From the NCBI GenBank assembly GCA_017860675.1, contig JAGDMV010000039.1, forward strand, positions 1 to 11,984: DNA of 11,984 nt, in the 5' to 3' direction. A program made the translations under genes and the position numbers. The notes below the pieces were generated by a model. That model ran no database searches, was not told the origin of the DNA, and saw nothing but the letters and a program-made list of their open reading frames with translations. This DNA is from Chloroflexota bacterium. GTDB taxonomy: Bacteria; Chloroflexota; Limnocylindria; Limnocylindrales; CSP1-4. Position 1 is the first letter of the stretch; every line of letters starts with the position of its first letter. Positions 1 to 6,595 of the stretch are shown one piece after another.

Positions 1-13
1 TGCTCCTTCCGGC

Positions 14-1120
14 CTACTCCCAGCGGAAGAAGCGGGCTGAGACGAGGAACGAGCCGACCATCCAGGCCGTCAGCACGATCACGTCCACCTGGAGAGGGAA
101 GAGCGGGGTGCCGTTGACCATCACCTGGCGGAGGGCGTCACCGAGGTAGGTCAGGGGCAGGAACAGGGCGACTACCTGCAGCACGTCGGGCATCGCCTCG
201 AGGGGGAAGAAGATGCCCGACAGGAACATGAGCGGGAACTGGAGGATGCTCGTCAGCTGGCTGGCCGAGTCCTCGGTCCGGGCGAAGGAGGCGATGACGT
301 AACCCAGGGCAACGAAGGTGAGGGCGCCGAGGGCGACCAGGCCGGCGAACACGAGCGGGTTGCCGAGCAGGGTGACGTCGAAGAGGAGCGCCCCGATGGC
401 CAGGATGATTGCCGCCTGGACCATCGCCACGAGGAGCCGCGTCACCAGGTTCGCGGATACGAACGTCCGTCGCCGGAGCGGCGTTGCCGCCAGCCGCTTG
501 AGGATCAGGTTCTGCCGCTCGGCCACGATCGGAAGGGCGCCGAACAGGCCGAGCTGCATCAGTGCCATGGCCAGCACGCTGGGCACGAAGAAGGCGATCG
601 TGCTGAGCTGCTGACTCTGGATGGCGAGCGTCTCCACCGTCAGCAGCGGCGGCCGGCCGCTGAGCGCCTGGTTCGCCCCGCCGACCACCGCGCCGACGAT
701 GCCGCTGATCGTCTGGGCCGCCTGCTGGTTGGACGGGTCGGTGTACAGCCTCACCGGCAGGGGCGTCTCCGGGGCGACCCCCGACGTCGCCGCATCGCCG
801 AACCCGGCAGGGATGACGATCACCGCCCGGACCTCGCCCGCCCGCATCGCCTCGAGCTGCTCCTCCTCGGACGTCGCGACCCGCAGGTCGAAGACGGCCG
901 CGAGGGCGGGGCTGGTCGCAAGGGCGCGCGAGGCGGCCGTACCGTCGAGGTCGACCCAGCCGACGGTGAAGCGGGTCGAACCACCCCCGGAGAAGATCAG
1001 GCCGAACAGGACCATGAACGTCACCGGGAAGGCGACCGTCCAGAACACCGCCGCCACGTCGCGACGGAAGCTCGTCAGGTTGGCCAGGGCGAGGTGACCG
1101 AGGGCCCGCATCCGGCTCAT
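14..1120 (-). CDS. ABC-2 type transporter permease (DrrB-like)
   Basis: This 368-residue membrane subunit of an ABC exporter pairs with the ATPase encoded 7 bp upstream. The sequence shows a short cytoplasmic N-terminus, a first membrane segment at about residues 24-45 (ending FMVLFGLIF), and a roughly 120-residue extracytoplasmic domain. A cluster of about five hydrophobic segments follows from residue 172 to the end, and the protein stops on a short RFFRWE tail. This layout matches the ABC-2 permease family with a large first external loop (ABC2_membrane_3). The LKRLAATPLRRR stretch between membrane segments is the typical cytoplasmic coupling region. Substrate cannot be read from sequence; relatives export drugs, lipids or polysaccharide precursors. 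The ATG start has only a weak SD, which fits translational coupling to the ATPase gene. A second ATG three codons in is an alternative start. The stop codon is 13 bases from the window edge, so operon continuation leftward is unknown. Confidence 0.9.
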   Translation of the reverse strand: MSRMRALGHLALANLTSFRRDVAAVFWTVAFPVTFMVLFGLIFSGGGSTRFTVGWVDLDGTAASRALATSPALAAVFDLRVATSEEEQLEAMRAGEVRAVIVIPAGFGDAATSGVAPETPLPVRLYTDPSNQQAAQTISGIVGAVVGGANQALSGRPPLLTVETLAIQSQQLSTIAFFVPSVLAMALMQLGLFGALPIVAERQNLILKRLAATPLRRRTFVSANLVTRLLVAMVQAAIILAIGALLFDVTLLGNPLVFAGLVALGALTFVALGYVIASFARTEDSASQLTSILQFPLMFLSGIFFPLEAMPDVLQVVALFLPLTYLGDALRQVMVNGTPLFPLQVDVIVLTAWMVGSFLVSARFFRWE

Positions 1121-1127
1121 CTCGGCA

Positions 1128-2081
1128 TCAGTCGCGGAGCGCCCGGCCGGTCAGGTCGAGGAAGACGTCCTCGAGCGACGGGTTACGGACGCCGAGATTG
1201 CGCGGCTCCAGCCCGCGATCATCGGCAAGGGCCAGGACGGCGGAGATCGTGGCCGGCACGTCGGCCGTGTAGAGCAGGGTCGGGCCGTCCTGCTCGCGGG
1301 CCAGGCGGGACACGCCGGGCAGAGCCGCCAGCTCCCCCTCGCCGACGCCCGGCAGGGGGTCGAAGTGGACGGCCCGCTCCCGGAAGCGCCGGCCCACGAG
1401 CTCCGGCACCGTCCCGATCTCCATGATCCGGCCGTGATCCATGATCGCGATCCGGTCGCAGAGCGCCTCGGCCTCCTCCATGTAGTGGGTGGTGAGGAGG
1501 ATGGTCCGGCCGCGCTCGCGCAGCTCGCGGACGATGTCCCACAGGTTCTGGCGTGCCTGAGGGTCGAGGCCGGTGGTCGGCTCGTCGAGGAACACCAGCT
1601 CGGGGTCGTTCACCAGGGCGAGGGCTACCGACAGGCGCTGCCGTTGACCGCCCGAGAGCTGGCGCGTCTGGGCCTTCGCCCGTTCGCCCAGGTCGAGGGC
1701 AGCCACCAGCTCGGCCGGCGGGCGGCTGCGACGATAGAAGCTGGCGAACAGGGTGAGGAGCTCGGTCACGGTCAGCCGCGGGTAGAGCGCCGCGCTCTGG
1801 AGCTGGACGCCGATCCGCTCCTTCAGCTCCGCCGCGTGACGCGCGACGTCCAGGCCGAGGACCGTCGCAACGCCTCCGTCAGGTACCCGGAGGCCCTCCA
1901 GGATCTCGATCGTCGTCGTCTTGCCGGCCCCGTTGGGACCGAGCAGGCCGAACACCTCGCCCCGGGCGACCTCGAAGGAGATGCCATCGACGGCCCGGAT
2001 CTCGCCGTACTGCTTGCGCAGGTCGACGACCCGGATCACGACCCCTTCTTCGGCTGCGGGCTCTGCTCCCGTCCGGGACAT
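1128..2081 (-). CDS. ABC transporter ATP-binding protein (DrrA/CcmA family)
   Basis: This 317-residue ATPase powers the exporter whose permease follows. All nucleotide-binding motifs are intact: Walker A GPNGAGKTT (residues 48-56), a Q-loop near residues 93-95, signature LSGGQ (142-146), Walker B LVFLDEP (162-168) and the switch histidine H199 in LTTHYMEEAE. The roughly 85-residue C-terminal extension ending in NPSLEDVFLDLTGR is the hallmark of the DrrA-type drug and lipid exporter subfamily. An ATG start with GGAG six bases upstream is reasonable. The stop lies 7 bp before the permease start, and the acetyltransferase gene ends 47 bp upstream on the same strand, so a shared transcript is likely. 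The transported compound is unknown. Confidence 0.95.
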   Translation of the reverse strand: MSRTGAEPAAEEGVVIRVVDLRKQYGEIRAVDGISFEVARGEVFGLLGPNGAGKTTTIEILEGLRVPDGGVATVLGLDVARHAAELKERIGVQLQSAALYPRLTVTELLTLFASFYRRSRPPAELVAALDLGERAKAQTRQLSGGQRQRLSVALALVNDPELVFLDEPTTGLDPQARQNLWDIVRELRERGRTILLTTHYMEEAEALCDRIAIMDHGRIMEIGTVPELVGRRFRERAVHFDPLPGVGEGELAALPGVSRLAREQDGPTLLYTADVPATISAVLALADDRGLEPRNLGVRNPSLEDVFLDLTGRALRD

Positions 2082-2128
2082 CGCCGACTCCAGTCGCCGC
2101 GCTGGGCCGTCGCGGCGCGCGCGACCCC

Positions 2129-2569
2129 CTAGAGATGCTTGCGCAGGTACGTCGTCAGGGTCGAGTCGAAGCCGACGTGCTCGTAGAGACGCGTCGCCTG
2201 CGGCCGGTGGTGTCCCGACGTGACCTCGATGTAGCCGGCGCCGGCCTCGCGGGCGATCCGCTCGGCCTCCGCCAGTAGTGCAGCTCCGACGCCACGCTCC
2301 CGCGCTCCCGGATCCACGATCAGGGCGATGACCCGCACGATGGGGTCTTCGCGCTCCAGCCGCGGCAGCAGGTGCCAGGCGACGAACCCGAGGCGCACGC
2401 CATCGCGCTCGGCGACGCGCACCCCAGAGGCGGGCGGGAGGAAGCGGTCCAGGCGTCGGGCCAGGTCGCTGGCCCCGGCCGGGTAGCCCTCGTCGGTCAG
2501 CGCGGACGCCATCCAGGCAGCGTCGCCCGCGTCGGCATCCCTGAAGGTCGGAGCCTCGATCTCGCTCAC
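2129..2569 (-). CDS. GNAT family N-acetyltransferase
   Basis: This 146-residue cytoplasmic enzyme would transfer an acetyl group from acetyl-CoA to an unknown acceptor. The GNAT fold is visible: beta-4 at VRVIALIVDP (78-87), then the acetyl-CoA pyrophosphate loop RERGVGAALL (90-99), then the following helix AEAERIAREAG, beta-5 GYIEVTSG (112-119), and the C-terminal ATRLYEHVGF motif (125-134) with the usual tyrosine. Length is normal for a single-domain GNAT. The start is GTG (2567-2569) with no strong SD. It sits 39 bp after the methyltransferase gene and 47 bp before the ABC ATPase gene on the same strand, suggesting one operon. Relatives acetylate antibiotics, amines, amino acids or protein N-termini, and nothing here picks among them. 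Confidence 0.9.
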   Translation of the reverse strand: MSEIEAPTFRDADAGDAAWMASALTDEGYPAGASDLARRLDRFLPPASGVRVAERDGVRLGFVAWHLLPRLEREDPIVRVIALIVDPGARERGVGAALLAEAERIAREAGAGYIEVTSGHHRPQATRLYEHVGFDSTLTTYLRKHL

Positions 2570-2608
2570 GAGCTGATGGTACCCGGCCGGGCGGCCTGGC
2601 GGTGCTTC

Positions 2609-3622
2609 TCAGGCGCCGCGACGGGCTACCAGCAGGGTCGCTCCCGAGGGCAGCAGGATGTCCGTCGGCTCAGGGAGGCCCGCGCTTCGGAAGAGGTCGG
2701 CGTGCTCGGCGACGGTCCGCAGGCGGGCGCCGCCGAGCTGCTCGTCGAGGTCGACGCCGGAGATCAGCAGGCCGTGGATCGAGTCGTACTCCTCGGTCCG
2801 CTCCGGCAGGCACCAGCCGAGCACGAGCAGCCAGCCTCCGGCCCGGAGCGCCCGCCAGGCGGCTGCCAGGGCGTCGGCCGGGCGCTCGATCTTGTGGAGC
2901 GCGTGCTGGAAGTAGGCCAGGTCGAACTGGTCCGGATGCGCGAGCGTGGCCTCGTCGCGGGCCTCGATCCGGACGCGGTCCTCCAGCTGCCGCTCCTGGA
3001 CGAGGCGCATCGCCCGGGCGACGTTGTCGGGCTCCGACTCGATCCCCAGCAGCTCCAGCTCGGGGAAGCGGCGTGCCATGGCCGCCAGCCAGCGTCCGCC
3101 GCCACAGTGCACGTCGACGGCCCGGCCACCCCGCAGCAGGACGGTGACGAGGTCGGGCAGGGCCGCCAGCGCCTCCTCGAAGAAGATGGCCGTGTCCTGG
3201 CGGGTGAGCTGCTCGATCGCTCGCCAGTAGCGGGGCGGGCGCTCGTCGAGATGGCGGCCGGTGCGGAACAGCTCGCCGACATGGTCCCAGTCCAGGCTGG
3301 AGACGGCGGCGTACACGAACTGGCCGCCCAGGTACTCCGGGCGCTCCTCGTCGAGCAGGATCGTGGCCGTCTCCGGGCCGAGGATGAACCGGCCGTCGAC
3401 GTGGTCGAGGAGCTCCGTGGCAAAGGCCGCCCGGCACCAGGCGCCGATAGGCCTGACCGCACAGCCGGCCGCGGCGGCCAGTTCGTCGGTCGTCAGCCCC
3501 CGCGGACCCGCCTCGCGCAGCCGGGCGAACAGCCCGAGCTCCAGACCGAGGGCGATCGCCCAGGTCCCGTAGAACCAGCCCAGGCCAGCGGCGAGCTCGT
3601 CGAAGCGGTCGGCGGCCTTCAT
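2609..3622 (-). CDS. class I SAM-dependent methyltransferase with N-terminal winged-helix domain
   Basis: This 337-residue protein has two parts. Residues 1-90 form a dimerisation/winged-helix type domain (WAIALGLELGLFARLREAG, then LTTDELAAAAGC), as in O-methyltransferases and the Rv2258c-like group. Residues 165-337 form a Rossmann methyltransferase domain. Motif I is AVDVHCGGG (168-176), a VDVGCGGG variant with His in place of the first Gly. The acidic residue ending beta-2 is in LGIESEPDNV (192-201), and motif II/III regions FDLAYFQHALHKI and ALRAGGWLLVLGW are clear. Substrate is unknown. The ATG lacks an SD, but GACAAT lies 7 bases upstream, so the message may be leaderless. It is probably the first gene of the set methyltransferase, acetyltransferase, ABC ATPase, permease. 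Confidence 0.88.
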   Translation of the reverse strand: MKAADRFDELAAGLGWFYGTWAIALGLELGLFARLREAGPRGLTTDELAAAAGCAVRPIGAWCRAAFATELLDHVDGRFILGPETATILLDEERPEYLGGQFVYAAVSSLDWDHVGELFRTGRHLDERPPRYWRAIEQLTRQDTAIFFEEALAALPDLVTVLLRGGRAVDVHCGGGRWLAAMARRFPELELLGIESEPDNVARAMRLVQERQLEDRVRIEARDEATLAHPDQFDLAYFQHALHKIERPADALAAAWRALRAGGWLLVLGWCLPERTEEYDSIHGLLISGVDLDEQLGGARLRTVAEHADLFRSAGLPEPTDILLPSGATLLVARRGA

Positions 3623-3629
3623 GGCCCAG

Positions 3630-3635
3630 ATTGTC
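3630..3635 (-). promoter_or_regulatory. Possible -10 element for the methyltransferase gene (leaderless start)
   Basis: On the minus strand GACAAT is preceded by TGC (extended -10 style) and followed by 7 bases and the ATG at 3622. No SD is visible and no good -35 was found. The position would put transcription start at or next to the start codon. Confidence 0.25.
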
Positions 3636-3639
3636 GCAC

Positions 3640-3676
3640 CCCCGCGCGGGGCAGGCCCGGCCGTCGCGCCACGGCC
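3640..3676 (-). terminator. GC-rich hairpins between VIT1-like and methyltransferase genes
   Basis: The 96-bp gap between the two minus-strand genes holds a 12-bp palindrome CCCCGCGCGGGG (3640-3651). It also holds a 6-bp stem GGCCGT/ACGGCC (3659-3664 and 3671-3676) with a 6-base loop. Either could slow transcription leaving the transporter gene, but there is no T-run, and such stems are common by chance at this GC content. Confidence 0.2.
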
Positions 3677-3718
3677 CGCGGGGCACGCCGCTCCCGGAGG
3701 GTCGCCACCCGCTCCCGG

Positions 3719-4462
3719 TCAGGCCACCGGCACGCGCAGCAGCTGGCCGATCGCGTAGCCGGCCAGGGCCGAGACCACGCCGATGGCCAGCATCTCGGAC
3801 GCCGCCCGGACCGGGTTGCCGCCGGTGACCCTGGCTCGCTGCAGGCCGGCGACGACCAGGACCAGGCCGGCGACCAGGAGCGCGACCCAGGCGGCCACCT
3901 CGACCGGCAGGAACAGGAACGGGACGATCGGAACGGCCGAGCCGGCCACGGTCGAGAGCCCGACCACCAGCGCCGAGCGGAACGGTCGCGTCTCGCGCAT
4001 CGGGGCGACCGCCTGCTGGAGCGCAGTCACCTCGTCCTCCAGCGCCTCGCGCTCGGCCACGATCGCCTCGCCCACGACGGCCAGCGTCGCCGGATCGGCA
4101 CCCTGCAGGCGGAGGTCGGCCAGGCTGGCCTCGCTCCGCGCCGCCGCGCGGGCCGCACGCTCCCGGTCGAGGCGCAGGCGCAGCTCGCGCGACGCGTCCC
4201 GCTCCGCGCCGCTGGCGGTGAAGGCGACGCCGCCCATGGCGATGCCCTCGGCGAACATGGCCGCCAGGCCGGCGGTGATGACGAGCCGGGTGTCGCTCGT
4301 GGCCGCGGCCATCCCCAGGACAAGCCCGAGGACGTTCACCAGGCCGTCCTGGCCGCCGAGGATGACGTCGCGGATCAGCGCCGCAGCCTGGCCCGTTGGG
4401 GCGACGCTGGCGGTGGCCGTGGCCGCAGCCGTGCTGGTCATGGTCGGCGTCTGCGGGGTCAT
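3719..4462 (-). CDS. VIT1/CCC1 family Fe(2+)/Mn(2+) transporter
   Basis: This 247-residue membrane protein likely moves ferrous iron or manganese across the membrane, probably in exchange for protons. It follows the VIT1/CCC1 order. The first segment carries RDVILGGQDGLVNVLGLVLG (31-50), where D39 matches the conserved Asp of the family NDGLV motif. A second segment follows, GLAAMFAEGIAMGGVAFTASG (65-85), with E72 and M76. A charged cytoplasmic helical region (86-155) is rich in Glu and Arg, like the metal-binding domain. Three more hydrophobic segments run from PFRSALVVGLST to the C-terminus. The Thr/Ala-rich first 25 residues are poorly conserved, so Met8 is an alternative start. The chosen ATG has no clear SD but has GACAAT 6 bases upstream. 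The gene is divergent from the lyase gene across 153 bp. A much longer in-frame extension antisense to the lyase is an artefact of high GC. Confidence 0.87.
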   Translation of the reverse strand: MTPQTPTMTSTAAATATASVAPTGQAAALIRDVILGGQDGLVNVLGLVLGMAAATSDTRLVITAGLAAMFAEGIAMGGVAFTASGAERDASRELRLRLDRERAARAAARSEASLADLRLQGADPATLAVVGEAIVAEREALEDEVTALQQAVAPMRETRPFRSALVVGLSTVAGSAVPIVPFLFLPVEVAAWVALLVAGLVLVVAGLQRARVTGGNPVRAASEMLAIGVVSALAGYAIGQLLRVPVA

Positions 4463-4468
4463 GAAGCC

Positions 4469-4474
4469 ATTGTC
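4469..4474 (-). promoter_or_regulatory. Possible -10 element for the VIT1-like gene
   Basis: GACAAT on the minus strand lies 6 bases before the ATG at 4462, the same hexamer and nearly the same distance as at the methyltransferase gene. The preceding bases form a 12-bp palindrome CCGTCGCGACGG (4477-4488) that could be an operator. No -35 match was found. Confidence 0.25.
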
Positions 4475-4603
4475 ACCCGTCGCGACGGAAGACGCCGCCG
4501 GCCGTGTAGAGTCGGGCCAACCCGCCCCGCGTGCTCCGCCGGTCGATCGCTCGGCCCGGCGACGCTCGCGACCGCTCCAGCCGCGCCGGCCGCGGCACAG
4601 CAC

Positions 4604-4608
4604 GGAGG
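4604..4608 (+). promoter_or_regulatory. Shine-Dalgarno site of the tyrosine phenol-lyase gene
   Basis: GGAGG sits 7 bases before the ATG at 4616. This fixes the start of the lyase at MRHQSLHT and excludes the very long in-frame upstream extension, which runs through the divergent transporter gene. Confidence 0.8.
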
Positions 4609-4615
4609 CCGCCCG

Positions 4616-6028
4616 ATGCGCCACCAATCGCTGCACACCATGGGCCAGCAGCACGGCCGTCGCTCCTGGGCCGAGCCCTGGAAGATCAAGATGGTCGAGC
4701 CGCTGAACATGACCGACCGGCCGACTCGGGCGCGCGCCCTGGCCGACGCCGGCTACAACACCTTCCTGCTCCACTCCGCCGACGTCTACATCGACCTGCT
4801 GACCGACTCCGGGACGTCGGCCATGAGCGACCGGCAGTGGGCCGGGATGCTGCTGGGCGACGAGGCCTATGCCGGCAGCCGCAACTACTACCACCTGGAA
4901 GAGGCCGTCCGGCGCTTCTACGGCTACCGTCACCTCGTTCCCACTCACCAGGGCCGCGGGGCCGAGCACCTCATCAGCCGCACCCTGATCAGGCCGGGCG
5001 ACCACATCCCCGGCAACATGTACTTCACCACCACCCGGCTCCACCAGGAGCTGGCCGGCGCGACCTTCCACGACGTCATCGTCGACGAGGCCCACGACCC
5101 GGAGTCTCTCCACCCCTTCAAGGGCGACGTCGACCTGGCCAAGCTGGCCGCGCTCATCGACGAGGTGGGGGCGGAGCAGATCCCCTACGTCAGCCTGGCA
5201 GGCACGGTCAACATGGCCGGCGGGCAGCCGGTCAGCATGGCCAACGTCCGGGCCGTGCGCGAGCTCTGTGACCGGCACGGGATCCGGCTGCTGCTCGACG
5301 CCACCCGTATGGTGGAGAACGCCCTGTTCATCCAGGAGCGCGAGGAGGGCTACGCACAGCGGTCGATCGCCGAGATCCTGCTCGAGTTCTGCGGCTACAC
5401 CGACGGCGCCTGGATGAGCTCGAAGAAGGATCACCTCGTCAACATCGGCGGCTGGCTGGCCGTCAACGACGACTCTCTCTTCGAGGAGCTGCGCAACCTG
5501 GTCGTCGTCTACGAGGGCCTGCACACCTACGGCGGCATGGCCGGCCGGGACATGGAGGCGCTGGCGATCGGGATCGAGGAGTCGGTGTCGGACGATCACG
5601 TGCGCAGCCGCGTCGGCCAGGTCCGCTACCTGGGCGAGCTCCTGACGCAGTGGCAGATCCCGATCGTCCGGCCGGTTGGCGGCCATGCCGTGTTCCTCGA
5701 CGCGAGGCGCTTCTACGCGCACCTGGCCCAGGACGTCTTCCCCGCCCAGACGCTCGCCGCCGAGCTCTACCTCGACTCCGGCATCCGCTCCATGGAGCGC
5801 GGGATCGTGTCGGCCGGGCGCGACCCCGAGACGGGCGACCACAAGCGCCCGAAGCTGGAGCTGACCCGGCTGACGATCCCCCGGCGGGTCTACACGCAGG
5901 CCCACATGGACGTCGTGGCGGAGTCGGTCAAGGCCTGCTTCGACGCGCGGGACGCCGCCCGCGGCTTGCGGCTGGTCTACGAGCCGCGCTACCTGCGCTT
6001 CTTCCAGGCCCGCTTCGAGCCGCTCTGA
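4616..6028 (+). CDS. tpl: Tyrosine phenol-lyase (PLP-dependent beta-eliminating lyase)
   Basis: This 470-residue cytoplasmic PLP enzyme should split L-tyrosine into phenol, pyruvate and ammonia, reversibly and with K+ as cofactor (EC 4.1.99.2). Compared with the Citrobacter freundii enzyme it has about 14 extra N-terminal residues. With that offset every key residue I recall falls in place: Y85 (Tyr71), R114 (Arg100), N199 (Asn185), D228 (Asp214), R231 (Arg217), the Schiff-base K271 (Lys257 in SSKK) and R418 (Arg404). Substrate-specificity residues also match tyrosine phenol-lyase: T138 (Thr124; Asp in tryptophanase), M393 and R395 (Met379, Arg381; a hydrophobic residue in tryptophanase), and F462-F463 (Phe448-449). 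Family signatures include DLLTDSGTSAMSD, PTHQGRGAEH, GGQPVSMAN and SMERGIVSAGR. A strong SD supports the start. It is apparently monocistronic, divergent from the VIT1-like gene. A related aromatic amino-acid lyase activity is possible, but tryptophanase is unlikely. Confidence 0.93.
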   Translation: MRHQSLHTMGQQHGRRSWAEPWKIKMVEPLNMTDRPTRARALADAGYNTFLLHSADVYIDLLTDSGTSAMSDRQWAGMLLGDEAYAGSRNYYHLEEAVRRFYGYRHLVPTHQGRGAEHLISRTLIRPGDHIPGNMYFTTTRLHQELAGATFHDVIVDEAHDPESLHPFKGDVDLAKLAALIDEVGAEQIPYVSLAGTVNMAGGQPVSMANVRAVRELCDRHGIRLLLDATRMVENALFIQEREEGYAQRSIAEILLEFCGYTDGAWMSSKKDHLVNIGGWLAVNDDSLFEELRNLVVVYEGLHTYGGMAGRDMEALAIGIEESVSDDHVRSRVGQVRYLGELLTQWQIPIVRPVGGHAVFLDARRFYAHLAQDVFPAQTLAAELYLDSGIRSMERGIVSAGRDPETGDHKRPKLELTRLTIPRRVYTQAHMDVVAESVKACFDARDAARGLRLVYEPRYLRFFQARFEPL

Positions 6029-6030
6029 GC

Positions 6031-6044
6031 GAGGTCGCGACCTC
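6031..6044. repeat. 14-bp perfect palindrome just after the lyase stop
   Basis: GAGGTCGCGACCTC begins two bases after the TGA of the lyase gene. It could fold as a short hairpin in the 3' end of the message or bind a dimeric protein. There is no T-run, and chance occurrence is possible in GC-rich DNA. Confidence 0.35.
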
Positions 6045-6073
6045 CCCCGGAGGCATGCTCGCCACATCCGTCC

Positions 6074-6148
6074 GGCCAGCTCATCAGGGTCCGGCGGCTG
6101 AAGGAGTACTCCCTCGGGGAGGCCAAGTCGATCGTCGACGCGCCCTGA
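6074..6148 (+). pseudogene. Possible remnant of a ribosomal L7/L12 C-terminal-like small gene
   Basis: In the same frame as the lyase, after its stop, the DNA reads GQLIRVRRLKEYSLGEAKSI followed by VDAP and a TGA stop. The pattern I-x-x-V/L-R-x(5-7)-L-x-E-A-K-x-x-V-D is that of the L7/L12 C-terminal fold, for example the VREITGLGLKEAKDLVE type, found both in the ribosomal protein and in many small stand-alone bacterial proteins. There is no in-frame ATG, GTG or TTG after the lyase stop. The nearest ATG (6055) is in another frame and only one base from GGAGG. It therefore looks like the tail of a lost gene, or a frameshifted one. Only about 24 residues match, so coincidence is a real alternative. 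Confidence 0.35.
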
Positions 6149-6168
6149 GTCGCGGTCCCGGACGCACG

Positions 6169-6198
6169 CCGGCCGCACCCGATGCTGGGTGCGGCCGG
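6169..6198. terminator. Perfect 12-bp hairpin between convergent genes
   Basis: CCGGCCGCACCC (6169-6180), a 6-base loop GATGCT, and GGGTGCGGCCGG (6187-6198) form a perfect stem. It lies between the 3' ends of the lyase (plus) and the excisionase-like gene (minus), so it probably works as a bidirectional terminator. Neither side has a T-run, as is common in high-GC lineages. Confidence 0.6.
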
Positions 6199-6246
6199 AG
6201 GAAGAGGGCCCCGCGAGTCGGCGGCCCCGTCACGGCCGCCGGGCGG

Positions 6247-6438
6247 CTACTGCTTCGAGTTGCGCGCCAGGAAGGTCATCACGTCTTCGAGCCGGAACCG
6301 GCGGTCGCCCCGCCGGCAGACCCGGAAGAACGGCAGCTCGCCACGGTCTCCAAGGCGCTTCACGGTGTTGACATGCAGGTGGAGCATCTCGGCGACCTCG
6401 CTCGCCGTGAGGAGCGGTCCGAGTTCGCTGACTGCCAT
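6247..6438 (-). CDS. Excisionase/BldC-like helix-turn-helix DNA-binding protein
   Basis: This 63-residue protein is essentially one MerR-type winged helix-turn-helix domain (HTH_17/excisionase family). LLTASEVAEMLHLHVNTVKRL (residues 9-29) forms the first helices with the recognition helix. DRGELPFFRV (31-40) is the wing, and RRFRLEDVMTFL (46-57) is the usual closing helix. Such proteins act as small dimeric or filament-forming regulators (BldC, about 68 residues) or as phage and integrative-element excisionases. No integrase, att site or phage gene is nearby, so a regulator is more likely. AAAGGGA five to six bases before the ATG is a good SD. The gene is divergent from the AI-2E-family gene across 169 bp containing many CCGGT half-sites, and it ends at a hairpin shared with the lyase. 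Its targets are unknown, and the lyase or itself are guesses. Confidence 0.85.
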   Translation of the reverse strand: MAVSELGPLLTASEVAEMLHLHVNTVKRLGDRGELPFFRVCRRGDRRFRLEDVMTFLARNSKQ

Positions 6439-6451
6439 GCGATCCCTTTCG

Positions 6452-6540
6452 CCGGTCGTGGGGGCCGCCGCGGACCGGTCCGGTGATGACCGGCCGGGTG
6501 CGGCTCGCTGCTGACGGGAGCGTACCGGTGCGTTCCGGTC
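6452..6540. promoter_or_regulatory. Cluster of CCGGT half-sites upstream of the excisionase-like gene
   Basis: CCGGT occurs on the plus strand at 6452, 6475, 6480, 6525 and 6535, with ACCGG at 6474, 6489 and 6524. The set includes the 10-bp palindrome GGACCGGTCC (6472-6481) and the inverted pair CCGGT-GATG-ACCGG (6480-6493). The two copies at 6525 and 6535 are exactly 10 bp apart, on the same face of the helix, inside the proposed promoter of the minus-strand gene. This looks like an operator region, perhaps autoregulatory. Confidence 0.35.
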
Positions 6541-6548
6541 GTGGCCAA
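6519..6548 (-). promoter_or_regulatory. Possible promoter of the excisionase-like gene
   Basis: On the minus strand TTGGCC (6548-6543) and TACGCT (6524-6519) are separated by 18 bp, each matching four of six sigma70 consensus bases. Transcription would start near 6512, giving a leader of roughly 70 bases that ends in the AAAGGGA SD. Confidence 0.3.
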
Positions 6549-6595
6549 GCCGTACCTTCGTGCCATCCCCCTAGCCGACGGGGGTCCCGATCCCC

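Noticed and set aside
4477..4488. 12-bp palindrome CCGTCGCGACGG as a definite operator
   Set aside because: Several 12-bp palindromes are expected by chance in a window of this size and GC content; it is only mentioned as a possibility.
4470..4512. Plus-strand promoter for the lyase with TTGTCA (4470) and TAGAGT (4507)
   Set aside because: The spacer would be 31 bp, far too long, and no better -35 was found for TAGAGT.
2372..4615. Very long plus-strand open frame joined in frame to the lyase
   Set aside because: It is antisense to the acetyltransferase, methyltransferase and VIT1-like genes, has no domain signal, and the lyase has its own SD and ATG at 4616.
4616..6028. Tryptophanase as the identity of the lyase
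   Set aside because: Thr138 and Arg395 replace the Asp and hydrophobic residue of tryptophanase, and overall motifs follow tyrosine phenol-lyase.
4463..6178. Long minus-strand open frame antisense to the lyase, in frame with the VIT1-like gene
   Set aside because: Its composition is that of a high-GC shadow; the transporter motifs begin only after Met at 4462.
6247..6438. Excisionase-like gene as evidence of an integrated mobile element
   Set aside because: No integrase, recombinase, att repeat, tRNA or phage gene is near; stand-alone BldC-like regulators are common.
6055..6486. Plus-strand open frame starting at ATG 6055
   Set aside because: The SD-like GGAGG is one base from the ATG, the product is Arg/Pro-rich without motifs, and it runs antisense through the excisionase-like gene.
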